Assembly: GCA_964400675.1 (NCBI GenBank)
Contig: CAYNVO010000006.1
Coordinates: 74,472-138,471 of the forward strand
Reading direction: 5' to 3'
Length of the DNA stretch: 64,000 bases
Source of the DNA: 9FT-COMBO-48-23 sp964400675
GTDB lineage: Bacteria > Chloroflexota > Dehalococcoidia > GIF9 > UBA5629
Positions 17,386 through 25,669 of the stretch are shown piece after piece (position 1 is the first letter of the stretch; the number at the start of each line of letters is the position of its first letter). Under the pieces are notes generated by a model, which was not told where the DNA came from, did not search any database, and saw only the letters and a list, made by a program, of their open reading frames with translations. The position numbers were made by a program, and so were the translations under genes.

Positions 17386-17868
17386 TCACAGCTCCTGCAA
17401 GGATTTTTCAAAGTTCTTTACCCGGGGTGGCTTTTTGCCTCTGTTTGGCTCGATGATATGCCCCTCTTCTTTCAGGCGAGCAGCCTGAACCTGTACACCT
17501 CCGGGAAATTTTTCATTCAAACTGCCATCTGCTTTGATCACGCGCCAGTAAGGTGTTACTTCTCTTTGCCCGTTACTAAAATCCTCCTCTGCTACTTCGG
17601 CAACAATACGAAGGAAAATCCCGGTTGTCATAGGACAAGAGCAATGGGCGTGCGCAACGTTGGCTAATTTTCCCCTAATCTGAGTCACAGTGGCAAGTTG
17701 CCCTTTCGTGACCTTTTTGATTAATGCATCAATATCCAGAGGCTTTGGGATAAGCATTTTCCCGGTGCCGAATCTGCTTTGCATTTTGGGTGGAATGTCA
17801 ACTACTTTACCATGCTCGGGATGTTCTTCTTCTAGCTTCTGTCGCCATGTCCTACGCGTTTTAGACAT
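17386..17868 (-). CDS. MGMT-family DNA-binding-domain protein without the PCHR cysteine
   Basis: 160 aa. The C-terminal half resembles the DNA-binding/alkyltransferase domain of O6-methylguanine methyltransferases: ATVTQIRGKLAN, CPMTTGIFLRIVAEVAEED, TPYWRVIKADGSLNEKFPGG and QAARLKEEGH. The alkyl-accepting PCHR motif is missing; the central segment reads HAHCSCPMT instead. It is therefore unlikely to be a standard repair methyltransferase and may be an alkyltransferase-like damage sensor or a family of its own. SD AAGGAG precedes the ATG. It stands alone, between dapA and purA. Confidence 0.72.
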   Translation of the reverse strand: MSKTRRTWRQKLEEEHPEHGKVVDIPPKMQSRFGTGKMLIPKPLDIDALIKKVTKGQLATVTQIRGKLANVAHAHCSCPMTTGIFLRIVAEVAEEDFSNGQREVTPYWRVIKADGSLNEKFPGGVQVQAARLKEEGHIIEPNRGKKPPRVKNFEKSLQEL

Positions 17869-17915
17869 AGTTTTAGCTCCTTTTCACAAGGATTTGCCTT
17901 AGAGCTTAGAAGGTC

Positions 17916-19199
17916 TTACATAACCTTTTTGGCTATTATTGTCTGGTCCCGTCTGGCGCCAACGGAAATGATGGACATGGGGCAGGAGAGAAGTTCCTCG
18001 AGACGGGATATATACCGTCGGGCTTGAGATGGCAGTTTTTTTATGTTACGTATGGTACTCGTTTCTGTGCGCCAGCCAGGCAGTTCCTCGTAAATTGGTT
18101 GGCATTTGTCGAGGATAGCCAGGTCACTCGGGAAGTCTTTTAAGATGTCTTCGCCAAACTGGTAGCCTGTGCATATCTTTATCGAGTCTATTGCGTCCAG
18201 AACATCAAGGCGCGTTAGGGCTATACTGGTGAAACCATTGATTTGGGTGCTGAAACGCCCGGCCACAGCATCGAACCAGCCACAGCGCCGTGGTCTACCT
18301 GTGGTGGCACCATATTCATGAGCTCTTTCCCTGATGAATTCGCCGGTTTTGTCATTTAGTTCAGTGGGCATAGGTCCGCCACCTACTCGTGTGGTATAAG
18401 CCTTGAAGACACCGATGATTTGGTCGATTTGTCTGAGGCTTATCCCGGAACCTGTGGAGCCACCGGCAGCTAATGGTGAAGAAGAAGTTACATAAGGATA
18501 GGTGCCGAAGTCGGGGTCGAGCATGGTACCCTGTGCACCCTCTAGTATAATTGGCTGCTTCCGGGATATCAGGTCGCGGAGTATGCTGCCAGTATCTCGA
18601 ATGAAGGGGGCTAGCAGCTCTCCATAGGAGCAGTATTGCTCGTATATCTCCTCCAGGGACAGTGGTGGAGCGTTGTATATTTTGGTAAGAATGGCATTTT
18701 TGGGTTCGAGGATTGAGGCAAGTCGAGTTCGAAATTCCTTCTTATTCAGTAGGTCGCAGGTGCGGATTCCGAGGCGAGCTATCTTGTCGGCGAAAACAGG
18801 GCCTATTCCTTTGCGTGTGGTGCCTATAGCACCCTTACCTCGTCTTTCCTCTTCCAGTCTATCCAGAAGGGTGTGGTAGGGCATTATCAAGTGTGCCCGG
18901 TCGCTGATGAAGAGAAGGCTTGTATCAACGCCGTGTTTCTGGAGGTTATCAATTTCTTCCAGGAGTATCACCGGGTTAATTGCTACACCGTTACCGATTA
19001 TGCAGATTGCTCCAGCGTGGAAGATACCCGAGGGAACTATGTGAAGCCTGAATTCACCGTAGGGATTAATTACGGTGTGCCCAGCATTGTCGCCTCCGGA
19101 GAAGCGAACTACTGCCTTTGCTGATGTGGCGAGGAGATCGACTATTTTTCCTTTGCCTTCATCTCCCCATTGGGCACCGATAATCGCTGTAACTGACAT
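17916..19199 (-). CDS. purA: Adenylosuccinate synthetase
   Basis: 427 aa, normal length. The GTP/IMP site IIGAQWGDEGKGKIVDLLA opens the protein (residues 6-24). Further motifs are GGDNAGHTV, TTRKGIGPVFADK, ILEGAQGTMLDPDFGTYP and the C-terminal VGARRDQTI. It joins IMP and aspartate with GTP, the first step from IMP to AMP. No other purine gene is nearby. The SD is weak (GCGAAAAG). Confidence 0.96.
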   Translation of the reverse strand: MSVTAIIGAQWGDEGKGKIVDLLATSAKAVVRFSGGDNAGHTVINPYGEFRLHIVPSGIFHAGAICIIGNGVAINPVILLEEIDNLQKHGVDTSLLFISDRAHLIMPYHTLLDRLEEERRGKGAIGTTRKGIGPVFADKIARLGIRTCDLLNKKEFRTRLASILEPKNAILTKIYNAPPLSLEEIYEQYCSYGELLAPFIRDTGSILRDLISRKQPIILEGAQGTMLDPDFGTYPYVTSSSPLAAGGSTGSGISLRQIDQIIGVFKAYTTRVGGGPMPTELNDKTGEFIRERAHEYGATTGRPRRCGWFDAVAGRFSTQINGFTSIALTRLDVLDAIDSIKICTGYQFGEDILKDFPSDLAILDKCQPIYEELPGWRTETSTIRNIKKLPSQARRYISRLEELLSCPMSIISVGARRDQTIIAKKVM

Positions 19200-19260
19200 T
19201 ATCTTTTCGCTAACTTAATGTGAAATCTTGGTGTAACTCCATGTACTGATAAACTCGGAG

Positions 19261-19449
19261 TTAGACTCGCGACATATAGTTTTTACCCCAGAAGTAGAGC
19301 AATATCCCGCCGCCAATAATCCATACCACCAAGCCGGTAATTATTACCCAGGTGATGCCTAGTATTCCTAATATGCCTCCGGCCACTATCCATAGCAGAG
19401 AAATAAGGCTTAGAGCGATCAGACTCAATTCAAATGTCTTATCGCTCAT
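19261..19449 (-). CDS. Small two-helix membrane protein
   Basis: 62 aa. The start was set at 19449 because GGGGGTGAAAGC lies before that ATG; the frame is open much further upstream but overlaps the CDP-alcohol transferase gene. Two hydrophobic helices (about 8-28 and 33-52) are rich in Gly and Ile, and the end is FWGKNYMSRV. No family is recognised. It follows the phosphatidyltransferase gene by about 20 bp on the same strand, so it is likely co-transcribed with the phosphatidylinositol genes and may be a membrane accessory. Confidence 0.6.
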   Translation of the reverse strand: MSDKTFELSLIALSLISLLWIVAGGILGILGITWVIITGLVVWIIGGGILLYFWGKNYMSRV

Positions 19450-19469
19450 GCTTTCACCCCCATTTTGCT

Positions 19470-20072
19470 TCATTGACCTTTCGTTTGTTGCCATACATAT
19501 ACTAACCGCTGTCCCACAGTGACAAAGCCAAGAACTATCAAAATCACCAGAGCTATAAGAATGCTGAATTTGCACAACGGGTTCAAAAGTAAACCAAGCG
19601 CTAATATTATAACTCTCTCGGTCCTGGTAAACAAACCTACGGGGCAGTTTACCCCAATGCCTTCGGCTCTGGCTCTTATATAGCTGGTGAGCAATGCGCC
19701 GACCAAGGCTAGGAAAATAAGCACTATTTCAATGTAGCCTTCACTTCTTATGTATAAGACCAAAAAACCTAAAAGCACTATGGCATCAGAAATCCGGTCG
19801 AAAGTGGAGTCTAACAGAGCACCAAAACGAGTGGCTTGATTGGTTAAGCGAGCTAATGCCCCGTCTAGAATGTCGAGTAATCCTGAGAGAAGGACTAGAA
19901 ATCCGCCGATGAGTAGTTGATTGGTGGCGATAGAAGCGGCTGCGATTACGCTTGTTGCAAGAGCTATCCATGTCAGGTTGTTGGGCTTTAATCGACTCTT
20001 GACCAGGACCGCGTTTAGTGGTTCAGTAATCCATCGAGCAGCTATTCTTCTGAGTTCAGATAAGTTTCTCAC
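19470..20072 (-). CDS. CDP-alcohol phosphatidyltransferase, probable phosphatidylinositol phosphate synthase
   Basis: 200 aa with about six membrane helices. The family signature D-G-x2-A-R-x8-G-x3-D-x3-D is present (DGALARLTNQATRFGALLDSTFD). It starts with GTG preceded by TAGGAGCAC. Enzymes of this family move a phosphatidyl group from CDP-diacylglycerol to an alcohol. The neighbours ino1 and a PimA-like glycosyltransferase make inositol 1-phosphate the most likely acceptor, as in actinobacterial phosphatidylinositol phosphate synthases. The substrate is inferred from context rather than from residues. Confidence 0.85.
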   Translation of the reverse strand: MRNLSELRRIAARWITEPLNAVLVKSRLKPNNLTWIALATSVIAAASIATNQLLIGGFLVLLSGLLDILDGALARLTNQATRFGALLDSTFDRISDAIVLLGFLVLYIRSEGYIEIVLIFLALVGALLTSYIRARAEGIGVNCPVGLFTRTERVIILALGLLLNPLCKFSILIALVILIVLGFVTVGQRLVYVWQQTKGQ

Positions 20073-20081
20073 AGAGTGCTC

Positions 20082-21206
20082 CTAAGCACAGCTACCAAGC
20101 AAGCTGTTATAGTAATCTGTAACTTGCCGTGCAAGGTTCGGCCAGCTGTATTTCTCGGCTTTTATTTTTCCCTTTTCTCCCATCTTTAGACGCAGGGATT
20201 TGTCATTTAGGAGCGATAGCAAGGCTTGTGCCAATGACTCAATATCTTTGGGTGGCACAAGCAATCCCTCATCACCATGGGCTAACACACTGGCATAGCC
20301 TTGAATATCCGTAGCGATTACTGGTTTTCCACATGCCATAGCTTCCAGCAAGACTATGCCAAAACTTTCACCACCGGTAGCCGGGGCACAGAAAATATCA
20401 GCACTGCGGTAATATGAAGGCAGCTCAATGCTAGGGACAAAACCGGTAAAGACCACATTGTTGGTCAGATTCATATCCTCGACCATTTTTTCATATCTAG
20501 AGCGTAATATAGTGCCTGGACCAACTACAATTAGACGTAAGTTGGGAAAACTAGATTTAACCTTGGCACAAGCGTTGAGTAAATAGCCCAGTCCCTTTCG
20601 CCTTTCGAGACGGCCTACGAATAATATATTTGTCTTGTCATCGGCGAATTCTTCCCGAATATGGCCGCCGGAGCGGAAATGTTCGGTATCTATGCCATTG
20701 GGGATAATACGATAGTCACCGGGTAGATGGCGGCTCACATATTCCAGCGCTGGTTTGGAGACGGCGATTTTACCGTGTAATTTGGAAAGCCATCTCCTAA
20801 AGATGGGTTTGCCCAGCCAGTAAGTTCTAGGCTTAGTGTGGCAAGCGTGAAAAGTGCCGACATTTATGGAGTTTGACTTAAGGAGTGCGCTTAAGCAGAT
20901 CATTGGTGCGAACGGTTCGTGTAGGTGTAAAATATCAAACTCCTCTTTAGCCAAGATTTCACCTATTTGAGCTGGCAACCAGGGGGATACGGGGACTCTA
21001 GCTATGGAGCCAGCGTATGGGATAGGCAAGGGCTTTCCTACAGGGGTAACCTCCTCTTCGAAGTATCGAGTCCCTCTTATTGGACATGGGGCTATGATTT
21101 TGACCTTATGCCCCAACTGGATGAAATTATGAGCCAGATAGGCGATGTGGTTGACAACGCCACCCGGGAATGAATAGTCATAGGGGGAAACTAATCCGAT
21201 TTTCAC
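20082..21206 (-). CDS. Glycosyltransferase family 4, PimA-like phosphatidylinositol mannosyltransferase
   Basis: 374 aa with GTG start. The N-terminal domain opens KIGLVSPYDYSFPGGVVNHI, where the Gly-Gly-Val loop is typical of PimA-type enzymes. The nucleotide-sugar domain shows LFVGRLERRKGLGYLLNA and GESFGIVLLEAMACGKPVIA with the E-x7-E motif. It would add a hexose, probably mannose from GDP-mannose, to phosphatidylinositol on the cytoplasmic membrane side. It lies 9 bp upstream of the phosphatidyltransferase gene and 48 bp downstream of ino1. This order supports a phosphatidylinositol mannoside-like glycolipid route. Confidence 0.84.
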   Translation of the reverse strand: MKIGLVSPYDYSFPGGVVNHIAYLAHNFIQLGHKVKIIAPCPIRGTRYFEEEVTPVGKPLPIPYAGSIARVPVSPWLPAQIGEILAKEEFDILHLHEPFAPMICLSALLKSNSINVGTFHACHTKPRTYWLGKPIFRRWLSKLHGKIAVSKPALEYVSRHLPGDYRIIPNGIDTEHFRSGGHIREEFADDKTNILFVGRLERRKGLGYLLNACAKVKSSFPNLRLIVVGPGTILRSRYEKMVEDMNLTNNVVFTGFVPSIELPSYYRSADIFCAPATGGESFGIVLLEAMACGKPVIATDIQGYASVLAHGDEGLLVPPKDIESLAQALLSLLNDKSLRLKMGEKGKIKAEKYSWPNLARQVTDYYNSLLGSCA

Positions 21207-21254
21207 TACTGCTATTGCCCTATCTCGGCGAACCTGACAATAGTTGCGCTCTGT

Positions 21255-22382
21255 CTAACTTTCCTTTGCCTTTTCGCTGGCTATTTCAGGGAGACAAATC
21301 GGTGTCTGTTGGTCCTTTCCAGCGATGAAGTTCTCGACCCGCCTGTGGGCTTCGTCGTCAGAATATTGGATGGGTGGCGACTTCATAAAGTAGGCACTGG
21401 GAGCTACTATAGTTCCGGCTAAAGTCCTGTCCATGGCTAATTTGCAGCACCTTATGGCATCAATAACTACCCCAGCGGAGTTAGGACTATCCCATACCTC
21501 CATTTTAAGCTCCAAATTGAGAGGTACGTCGCCAAAAGTACGACCTTCCATCTTAATGTAGCAGAATTTACGGTCAGCCAGCCATGGCACATAATCGCTT
21601 GGGCCTACATGTATGTTGGCAGGCTCAATTTCATAATCTAGCTGGGAGGTTACTGCATTTGTTTTGGAGATTTTCTTTGATTCCAGGCGCTCTCGCTCTA
21701 GCATATTATAGAAGTCGGTATTGCCGCCAAAGTTAAGCTGATAAGTTCTCTCCAGTTTGACCCCACGGTCGTGAAAGAGTCTAGTCAGTACACGATGGGT
21801 GATTGTAGCTCCGACCTGGGATTTGATATCGTCACCGACGATTGGTAATCCTGCTTCGGAGAAGCGTTTATACCAGTAGGGTTCGCGAGCGATGAAGACT
21901 GGTATGCAGTTAATAAAGCCGCAGCCAGCAGCCAGGACTTGTTCTATGTACCACTTGGTTGCCTCTTCACTTCCCACCGGTAGAAAATTTACTACGACAT
22001 CCGTTTTTGTTTCTTTAAGAATGCCAACAATGTTAGCTGTAGCCCCCGATGACTTGGTGATTATCTGCGATAAATATTTCCCCAGCCCATCATGAGTCAT
22101 ACCTCGGGCTACTTTGACCCCAGTGCTAGGAACATCGCAAAACTTAAAGGTATTATTAGGCTTGGTGAAAATGGCTTCGGATAGATCCTTGCCAACTTTG
22201 TTTTTATCTACGTCAAAGGCGGCTACGAAGTTTATATTGCTTATATGGTAGCCGCCCAGATTTATATGCATTAGGCCGGGCACAGGCTCACCCTCTTTTG
22301 TTTTTTTATAATAATTTATGCCCTGAACGAGCGAAGAGGCGCAATTACCTACACCTATTATAGCTACATTTATTTTTCCCAT
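21255..22382 (-). CDS. ino1: Inositol-3-phosphate synthase
   Basis: 375 aa, the short actinobacterial/archaeal type rather than the 500-residue eukaryotic type. The NAD site is VAIIGVGNCASSLVQGINYY. Other conserved parts are GDDIKSQVGATITHR, NFGGNTDFYNML and APSAYFMKSPPIQYSDDEA. It converts glucose 6-phosphate to inositol 3-phosphate (1L-myo-inositol 1-phosphate). It leads the ino1, PimA-like, phosphatidyltransferase set and could also supply the MshA-like enzyme at 61437-62648. SD is GAGGAAA. Confidence 0.93.
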   Translation of the reverse strand: MGKINVAIIGVGNCASSLVQGINYYKKTKEGEPVPGLMHINLGGYHISNINFVAAFDVDKNKVGKDLSEAIFTKPNNTFKFCDVPSTGVKVARGMTHDGLGKYLSQIITKSSGATANIVGILKETKTDVVVNFLPVGSEEATKWYIEQVLAAGCGFINCIPVFIAREPYWYKRFSEAGLPIVGDDIKSQVGATITHRVLTRLFHDRGVKLERTYQLNFGGNTDFYNMLERERLESKKISKTNAVTSQLDYEIEPANIHVGPSDYVPWLADRKFCYIKMEGRTFGDVPLNLELKMEVWDSPNSAGVVIDAIRCCKLAMDRTLAGTIVAPSAYFMKSPPIQYSDDEAHRRVENFIAGKDQQTPICLPEIASEKAKES

Positions 22383-22438
22383 GACTATTTCCTCTTTTCT
22401 ATTTTACTGTAACATTTAACTGATGAAACCCTTATATC

Positions 22439-23335
22439 CTATCCACTTGGTTTGGGGATAACCATCTTCGGTGACCTGACTAGTAGTATTGGAATCCTGG
22501 CGCTGTGCAATACCTTGTCAGCCACGCTGCCTAATACCCAGCGGGCGAGACCCGTGCGACCATGAGTTGACATAGCTATCAAGCTAACATTTTTATCTTC
22601 GGCATATTCTACTATTTTGTCGGCGGGATCGCCAGTGACCACCTCGTATTTGGATTTAATTCCATTGTTACTTAATCTCTCGGTGATGCCTTTCAGATAA
22701 TTTTCGCCAGCATCATGCATATCCTTGATAAACTTTCTCCAGTCTGGACCACCAAGTAAACTGGCCTCCACTGTTCCAGGTGGTGAGATGACCTGTAGCA
22801 GGTCGACCGAAGCTTGTGATTTTGTGGCTAGTGTTTCGACATAAGATAAAGCTGATTCACCAATGTCTGAGCCATCTAAAGGAGCAAGGATTTTGCGAAG
22901 AGAGTTTAGCTTGTTCGCAGTACCGGTTTTAGTGGGGCGTTTGCTTCGGACAAGCAGAACCGGGGCTGTAGCTTCACTTATCACCTTTTCGGCTACGCTG
23001 CCCATCCACCAACGCGTGATGCCGCTTCGGCCGTGGGTAGCCATAATAATTAAGTCAGCCTCTTTTTCTTCAGTGAAATCGAGGATTTTATCTGCTGCGA
23101 TGCCGTAACGGATGACTGGATTAGCTTTGATATTGTCGCTCTGGAGACCACTTGCGATTCTGTTGACGTAATCTTCAAGTAGCCGATTTACGCGGCGCGT
23201 CTTTCTTCCGATGCCTATACCTAAAATGTGCACGTGAGAATCAAATCTTGGAGCTAAATCTCTGAGGTAGGGGAGTACACTTTCAGCTTCTCCAGAACCA
23301 TCTAAGGGGACTAGAATTTTCTGTAATCGAAACAT
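22439..23335 (-). CDS. Universal stress protein with two Usp domains
   Basis: About 298 aa from the ATG at 23335; a second ATG at 23347 has no SD and would leave only about six bases of leader from the predicted promoter. Two tandem UspA domains each start with KILVPLDGS or KILAPLDGS. Each ends with the ATP-binding loop (HGRSGITRWWMGSVAEKV and HGRTGLARWVLGSVADKV). Such proteins bind ATP and act in dormancy and stress. It is a single gene with its own promoter and is a paralogue of 36056-36928. Confidence 0.92.
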   Translation of the reverse strand: MFRLQKILVPLDGSGEAESVLPYLRDLAPRFDSHVHILGIGIGRKTRRVNRLLEDYVNRIASGLQSDNIKANPVIRYGIAADKILDFTEEKEADLIIMATHGRSGITRWWMGSVAEKVISEATAPVLLVRSKRPTKTGTANKLNSLRKILAPLDGSDIGESALSYVETLATKSQASVDLLQVISPPGTVEASLLGGPDWRKFIKDMHDAGENYLKGITERLSNNGIKSKYEVVTGDPADKIVEYAEDKNVSLIAMSTHGRTGLARWVLGSVADKVLHSARIPILLVRSPKMVIPKPSG

Positions 23336-23359
23336 ACTCTTCACCATTTTATTTAATTG

Positions 23360-23388
23360 ATTATAGCGTAAGCTCTTGTATAAGACAA
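23360..23388 (-). promoter_or_regulatory. Strong candidate promoter of the Usp gene
   Basis: On the minus strand TTGTCT (23383-23388) and TATAAT (23360-23365) are exactly 17 bp apart. The predicted start site is near 23353, about 18 bases before the Usp ATG at 23335. Confidence 0.7.
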
Positions 23389-23411
23389 AGCTTTTATGGT
23401 ATTTTTGAGGG

Positions 23412-24089
23412 GTGCTTTATGATTTTCACACCCACACTTTTAATAGCGATGGCGTTTTATCACCACTAGAGTTAATACGTCGTGCTGTTGTTAAAGGCTA
23501 TTCAGCAATTGCTATTACTGACCATGCAGCGCTTGGCTCACTTGGCAGACTGATCAAAGAAACGAGCGAAGATTGTGCCCTAGCCAGAGCTTATTGGGAT
23601 ATTCTAGCCATCCCCGGTGTAGAGCTTACTCATGTTCCACCCCGTGCTATCTCTGAGGTGGCTAAACAAGCCAAAGAAATGGGGGCCTGGCTCGTAGTAG
23701 TACACGGCGAAACATCTGTAGAACCAGTCGAGAAAGGTACTAATCTTGCCGCTGTGCAATCTCCCTACGTTGACATTTTGGCACATCCGGGCATCATAAC
23801 AATTGAAGAGGCCTCTCTGGCAGCCAAAAACAATGTCTTTATTGAACTCACGTCTCGAAGAGGACATTCTGCGTCTAATGCTCATGTTGCTTCAGTAGGC
23901 CAAAAAGCAAAAGCAAAATTTTTGGTTAATTCTGATGCCCACGACGAAAATGACCTGCTCACGCCGAGCTTAGTTGAGTCTATTCTTCGTAAAGCAAACA
24001 TAAACCAGCGACGACACAGGCAAATTATCGACCGTAACCCCCTGCTTTTAATTGATAAAGTTAACAAATTGTCTTCGGGCTCTGGCTGA
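23412..24089 (+). CDS. PHP-domain phosphoesterase
   Basis: 225 aa from a GTG at 23412; an in-frame TGA at 23406-23408 rules out an earlier start. All PHP metal motifs are visible: DFHTHTFNSDG, AITDHA, PGVELTH, VVHGET, DILAHPG and NSDAHDEND. It belongs to the histidinol-phosphatase-like group of PHP proteins, whose members remove phosphate from small molecules or nucleotides. It is a single gene, divergent from the Usp gene, and no histidine genes are near, so the substrate is open. The SD overlaps the start region (GAGGGGTG) and is close. Confidence 0.85.
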   Translation: MLYDFHTHTFNSDGVLSPLELIRRAVVKGYSAIAITDHAALGSLGRLIKETSEDCALARAYWDILAIPGVELTHVPPRAISEVAKQAKEMGAWLVVVHGETSVEPVEKGTNLAAVQSPYVDILAHPGIITIEEASLAAKNNVFIELTSRRGHSASNAHVASVGQKAKAKFLVNSDAHDENDLLTPSLVESILRKANINQRRHRQIIDRNPLLLIDKVNKLSSGSG

Positions 24090-24101
24090 AGATATAATGA
24101 A

Positions 24102-24245
24102 CTAGCCCTTGCCAATCCGGAATACCTTAGTTCCACAGGATGGACAGCTTCCGCGTGTCGCTGGCCTCTTGTTTTTTAATGTTACGCTCTGCGGGTTTTT
24201 TATCTCCACTTTCCTCCGGCATTTGAAGCAATATGCTTGCGCCAT
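24102..24245 (-). CDS. DUF5679 zinc-ribbon protein
   Basis: 47 aa, preceded by a perfect AAAGGAGGTG. It starts MAQAYCFKCRRKVEIKN and has a second Cys pair CPSCG, followed by TKVFRIGKG. It matches the DUF5679 family as I remember it, common in Chloroflexota, and its function is unknown. The four cysteines form a zinc ribbon and the protein is basic, so nucleic-acid or ribosome binding is possible. It has its own consensus promoter at 24274-24302 and follows truB, so it may be expressed apart from the translation operon. Confidence 0.88.
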   Translation of the reverse strand: MAQAYCFKCRRKVEIKNPQSVTLKNKRPATRGSCPSCGTKVFRIGKG

Positions 24246-24273
24246 ATATTTCACCTCCTTTCGTCAAAGCTGA

Positions 24274-24302
24274 ATCATATCTATTATAGTATAGACTGTC
24301 AA
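24274..24302 (-). promoter_or_regulatory. Consensus promoter of the DUF5679 gene
   Basis: On the minus strand a perfect TTGACA (24297-24302) is followed after 17 bp by TATGAT (24274-24279), about 30 bp before the ATG. A TATAAT also occurs inside the spacer. Confidence 0.75.
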
Positions 24303-24330
24303 GGCCTCCAGGCGTTTCTAGACAGAAAGG

Positions 24331-25227
24331 CTACGAGGCTGAGAAAACCTTATATGGGTGCCATGACTTTTTCTCGGGGATAAATTGCAGCACGGCTATG
24401 AAATTCCCGTTGAGATTGTACGCGCGGCAGAATTTATCTGAAGACAGGGAATTTTTATCTAAAGGCAATGAACGGCCGTTTCTGATTGCTATTTCATTGT
24501 CTTTATCAACAATGATTGCTTTCCAGTTTGAAAGCGGGCTGTCCACAGATTGGAGTAGCTCTTTCCAGGAGTCTTTGTGAAAGGCACATTCAATTTGTGG
24601 TAGGGATAATGCGTCTTCGATATGAAATGGCCCGCACCTTAGCCTTGTCAGATTTTTTATATGAGCGCCACAGCCGAGGTATTGCCCGATATCATTAGCC
24701 AGAGAGCGTATATATGTACCCTTGCTGCAATCCACATTGATTGTTATAAGCGGTGACTGGCAGTTAAGAAGTTCTAGATTTAAAATTTCGACCTGCCTTG
24801 GCTTTAGTTTTATCGGAATACCAGCACGAGCTAGTTCATAGTATCGTTTACCCTGGCGTTTCAAAGCACTATATATTGGAGGCACTTGATTAATGACGCC
24901 TTGAAAATGCGTAAGGGCCTCCTCTATCTGGGGCACAGTGATATCACTGGAATCCCGGCGCTCGATTATTTTCCCTTGTCTGTCAAAGGTATCCGTAATT
25001 ACACCTAGTTCGACCTGGGCGAGATATGTCTTGCTGCTATCCGTTAGAAACTGGGTGATTCGGGTTGCCTGACCAAAGCAGATTGGTAGAACCCCTGTGG
25101 CTATTGGATCTAGTGTACCGGCATGTCCGACGTGTTTCTCTCCGGAGAGGTGCTTAAGCTGAGCTACTACATTGTAAGAAGTCTTGCCTTCGGGTTTGTT
25201 GATGTTGAGAATCCCGTCAATGCTCAT
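24331..25227 (-). CDS. truB: tRNA pseudouridine(55) synthase TruB
   Basis: 298 aa from the ATG at 25227, which overlaps the rbfA stop by 11 bp; an in-frame TTG at 25263 gives a longer protein without similarity. The start DGILNINKPEGKTSYNVV and the catalytic segment VGHAGTLDPIATGVLPICFG with its Asp are canonical. GTYIRSLANDIG is the later conserved motif, and a PUA-like tail follows. It makes pseudouridine 55 in the T-loop of tRNAs. Last gene of the nusA-ylxR-infB-rbfA-truB operon. Confidence 0.95.
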   Translation of the reverse strand: MSIDGILNINKPEGKTSYNVVAQLKHLSGEKHVGHAGTLDPIATGVLPICFGQATRITQFLTDSSKTYLAQVELGVITDTFDRQGKIIERRDSSDITVPQIEEALTHFQGVINQVPPIYSALKRQGKRYYELARAGIPIKLKPRQVEILNLELLNCQSPLITINVDCSKGTYIRSLANDIGQYLGCGAHIKNLTRLRCGPFHIEDALSLPQIECAFHKDSWKELLQSVDSPLSNWKAIIVDKDNEIAIRNGRSLPLDKNSLSSDKFCRAYNLNGNFIAVLQFIPEKKSWHPYKVFSAS

Positions 25228-25585
25228 CTTCGTTTTCTGTGTCTTCGGAAGAGACTTGCTCAATTAGCTTCAGGACTTTTGCTCCACGCTCGATAGAATC
25301 ATCAAGGTGGAAGCTAAGTTCAGGTGTGTACCTTAATTCTAGGCGGTTTGCCAGTTGTCTGCGAAGGAATCCCGATGCAGCAGTGAAGCCTTGCAGTATC
25401 TCGCTTTTATTTACTTGGTCTCCCAGAGTGCTGATAAATACCCTGGAATGTTTCAAGTCAGGAGATGTCACAACTTTAGTTATTGAAATAAGGCTAGTAA
25501 GTCTCGGGTCATTGATTTGCTCTCGGAGCAAATCACTAATTTCTTTCTTAATTATGCTATCTATTCGCTCAGTACGCCGTGTCAT
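25217..25585 (-). CDS. rbfA: Ribosome-binding factor A
   Basis: 122 aa, normal length. It starts MTRRTERIDSIIKKEISDLL and contains the KH-like core DPRLTSLISITKVVTSPDLKHSRV and the C-terminal RYTPELSFHLDDSIERGAKV. RbfA binds the 30S subunit near the central pseudoknot and helps 16S maturation. It lies between infB and truB, with an 84-bp gap after infB and an 11-bp overlap with truB, the common order. Confidence 0.95.
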   Translation of the reverse strand: MTRRTERIDSIIKKEISDLLREQINDPRLTSLISITKVVTSPDLKHSRVFISTLGDQVNKSEILQGFTAASGFLRRQLANRLELRYTPELSFHLDDSIERGAKVLKLIEQVSSEDTENEDEH

Positions 25586-25669
25586 GTTTGTTCCCTTAAG
25601 TTTTTAAAGTTAAAGATGTATTTGGGATGTAGAGGAGAATCTAAATGGAGAAACAGAAATCAGGATTAT

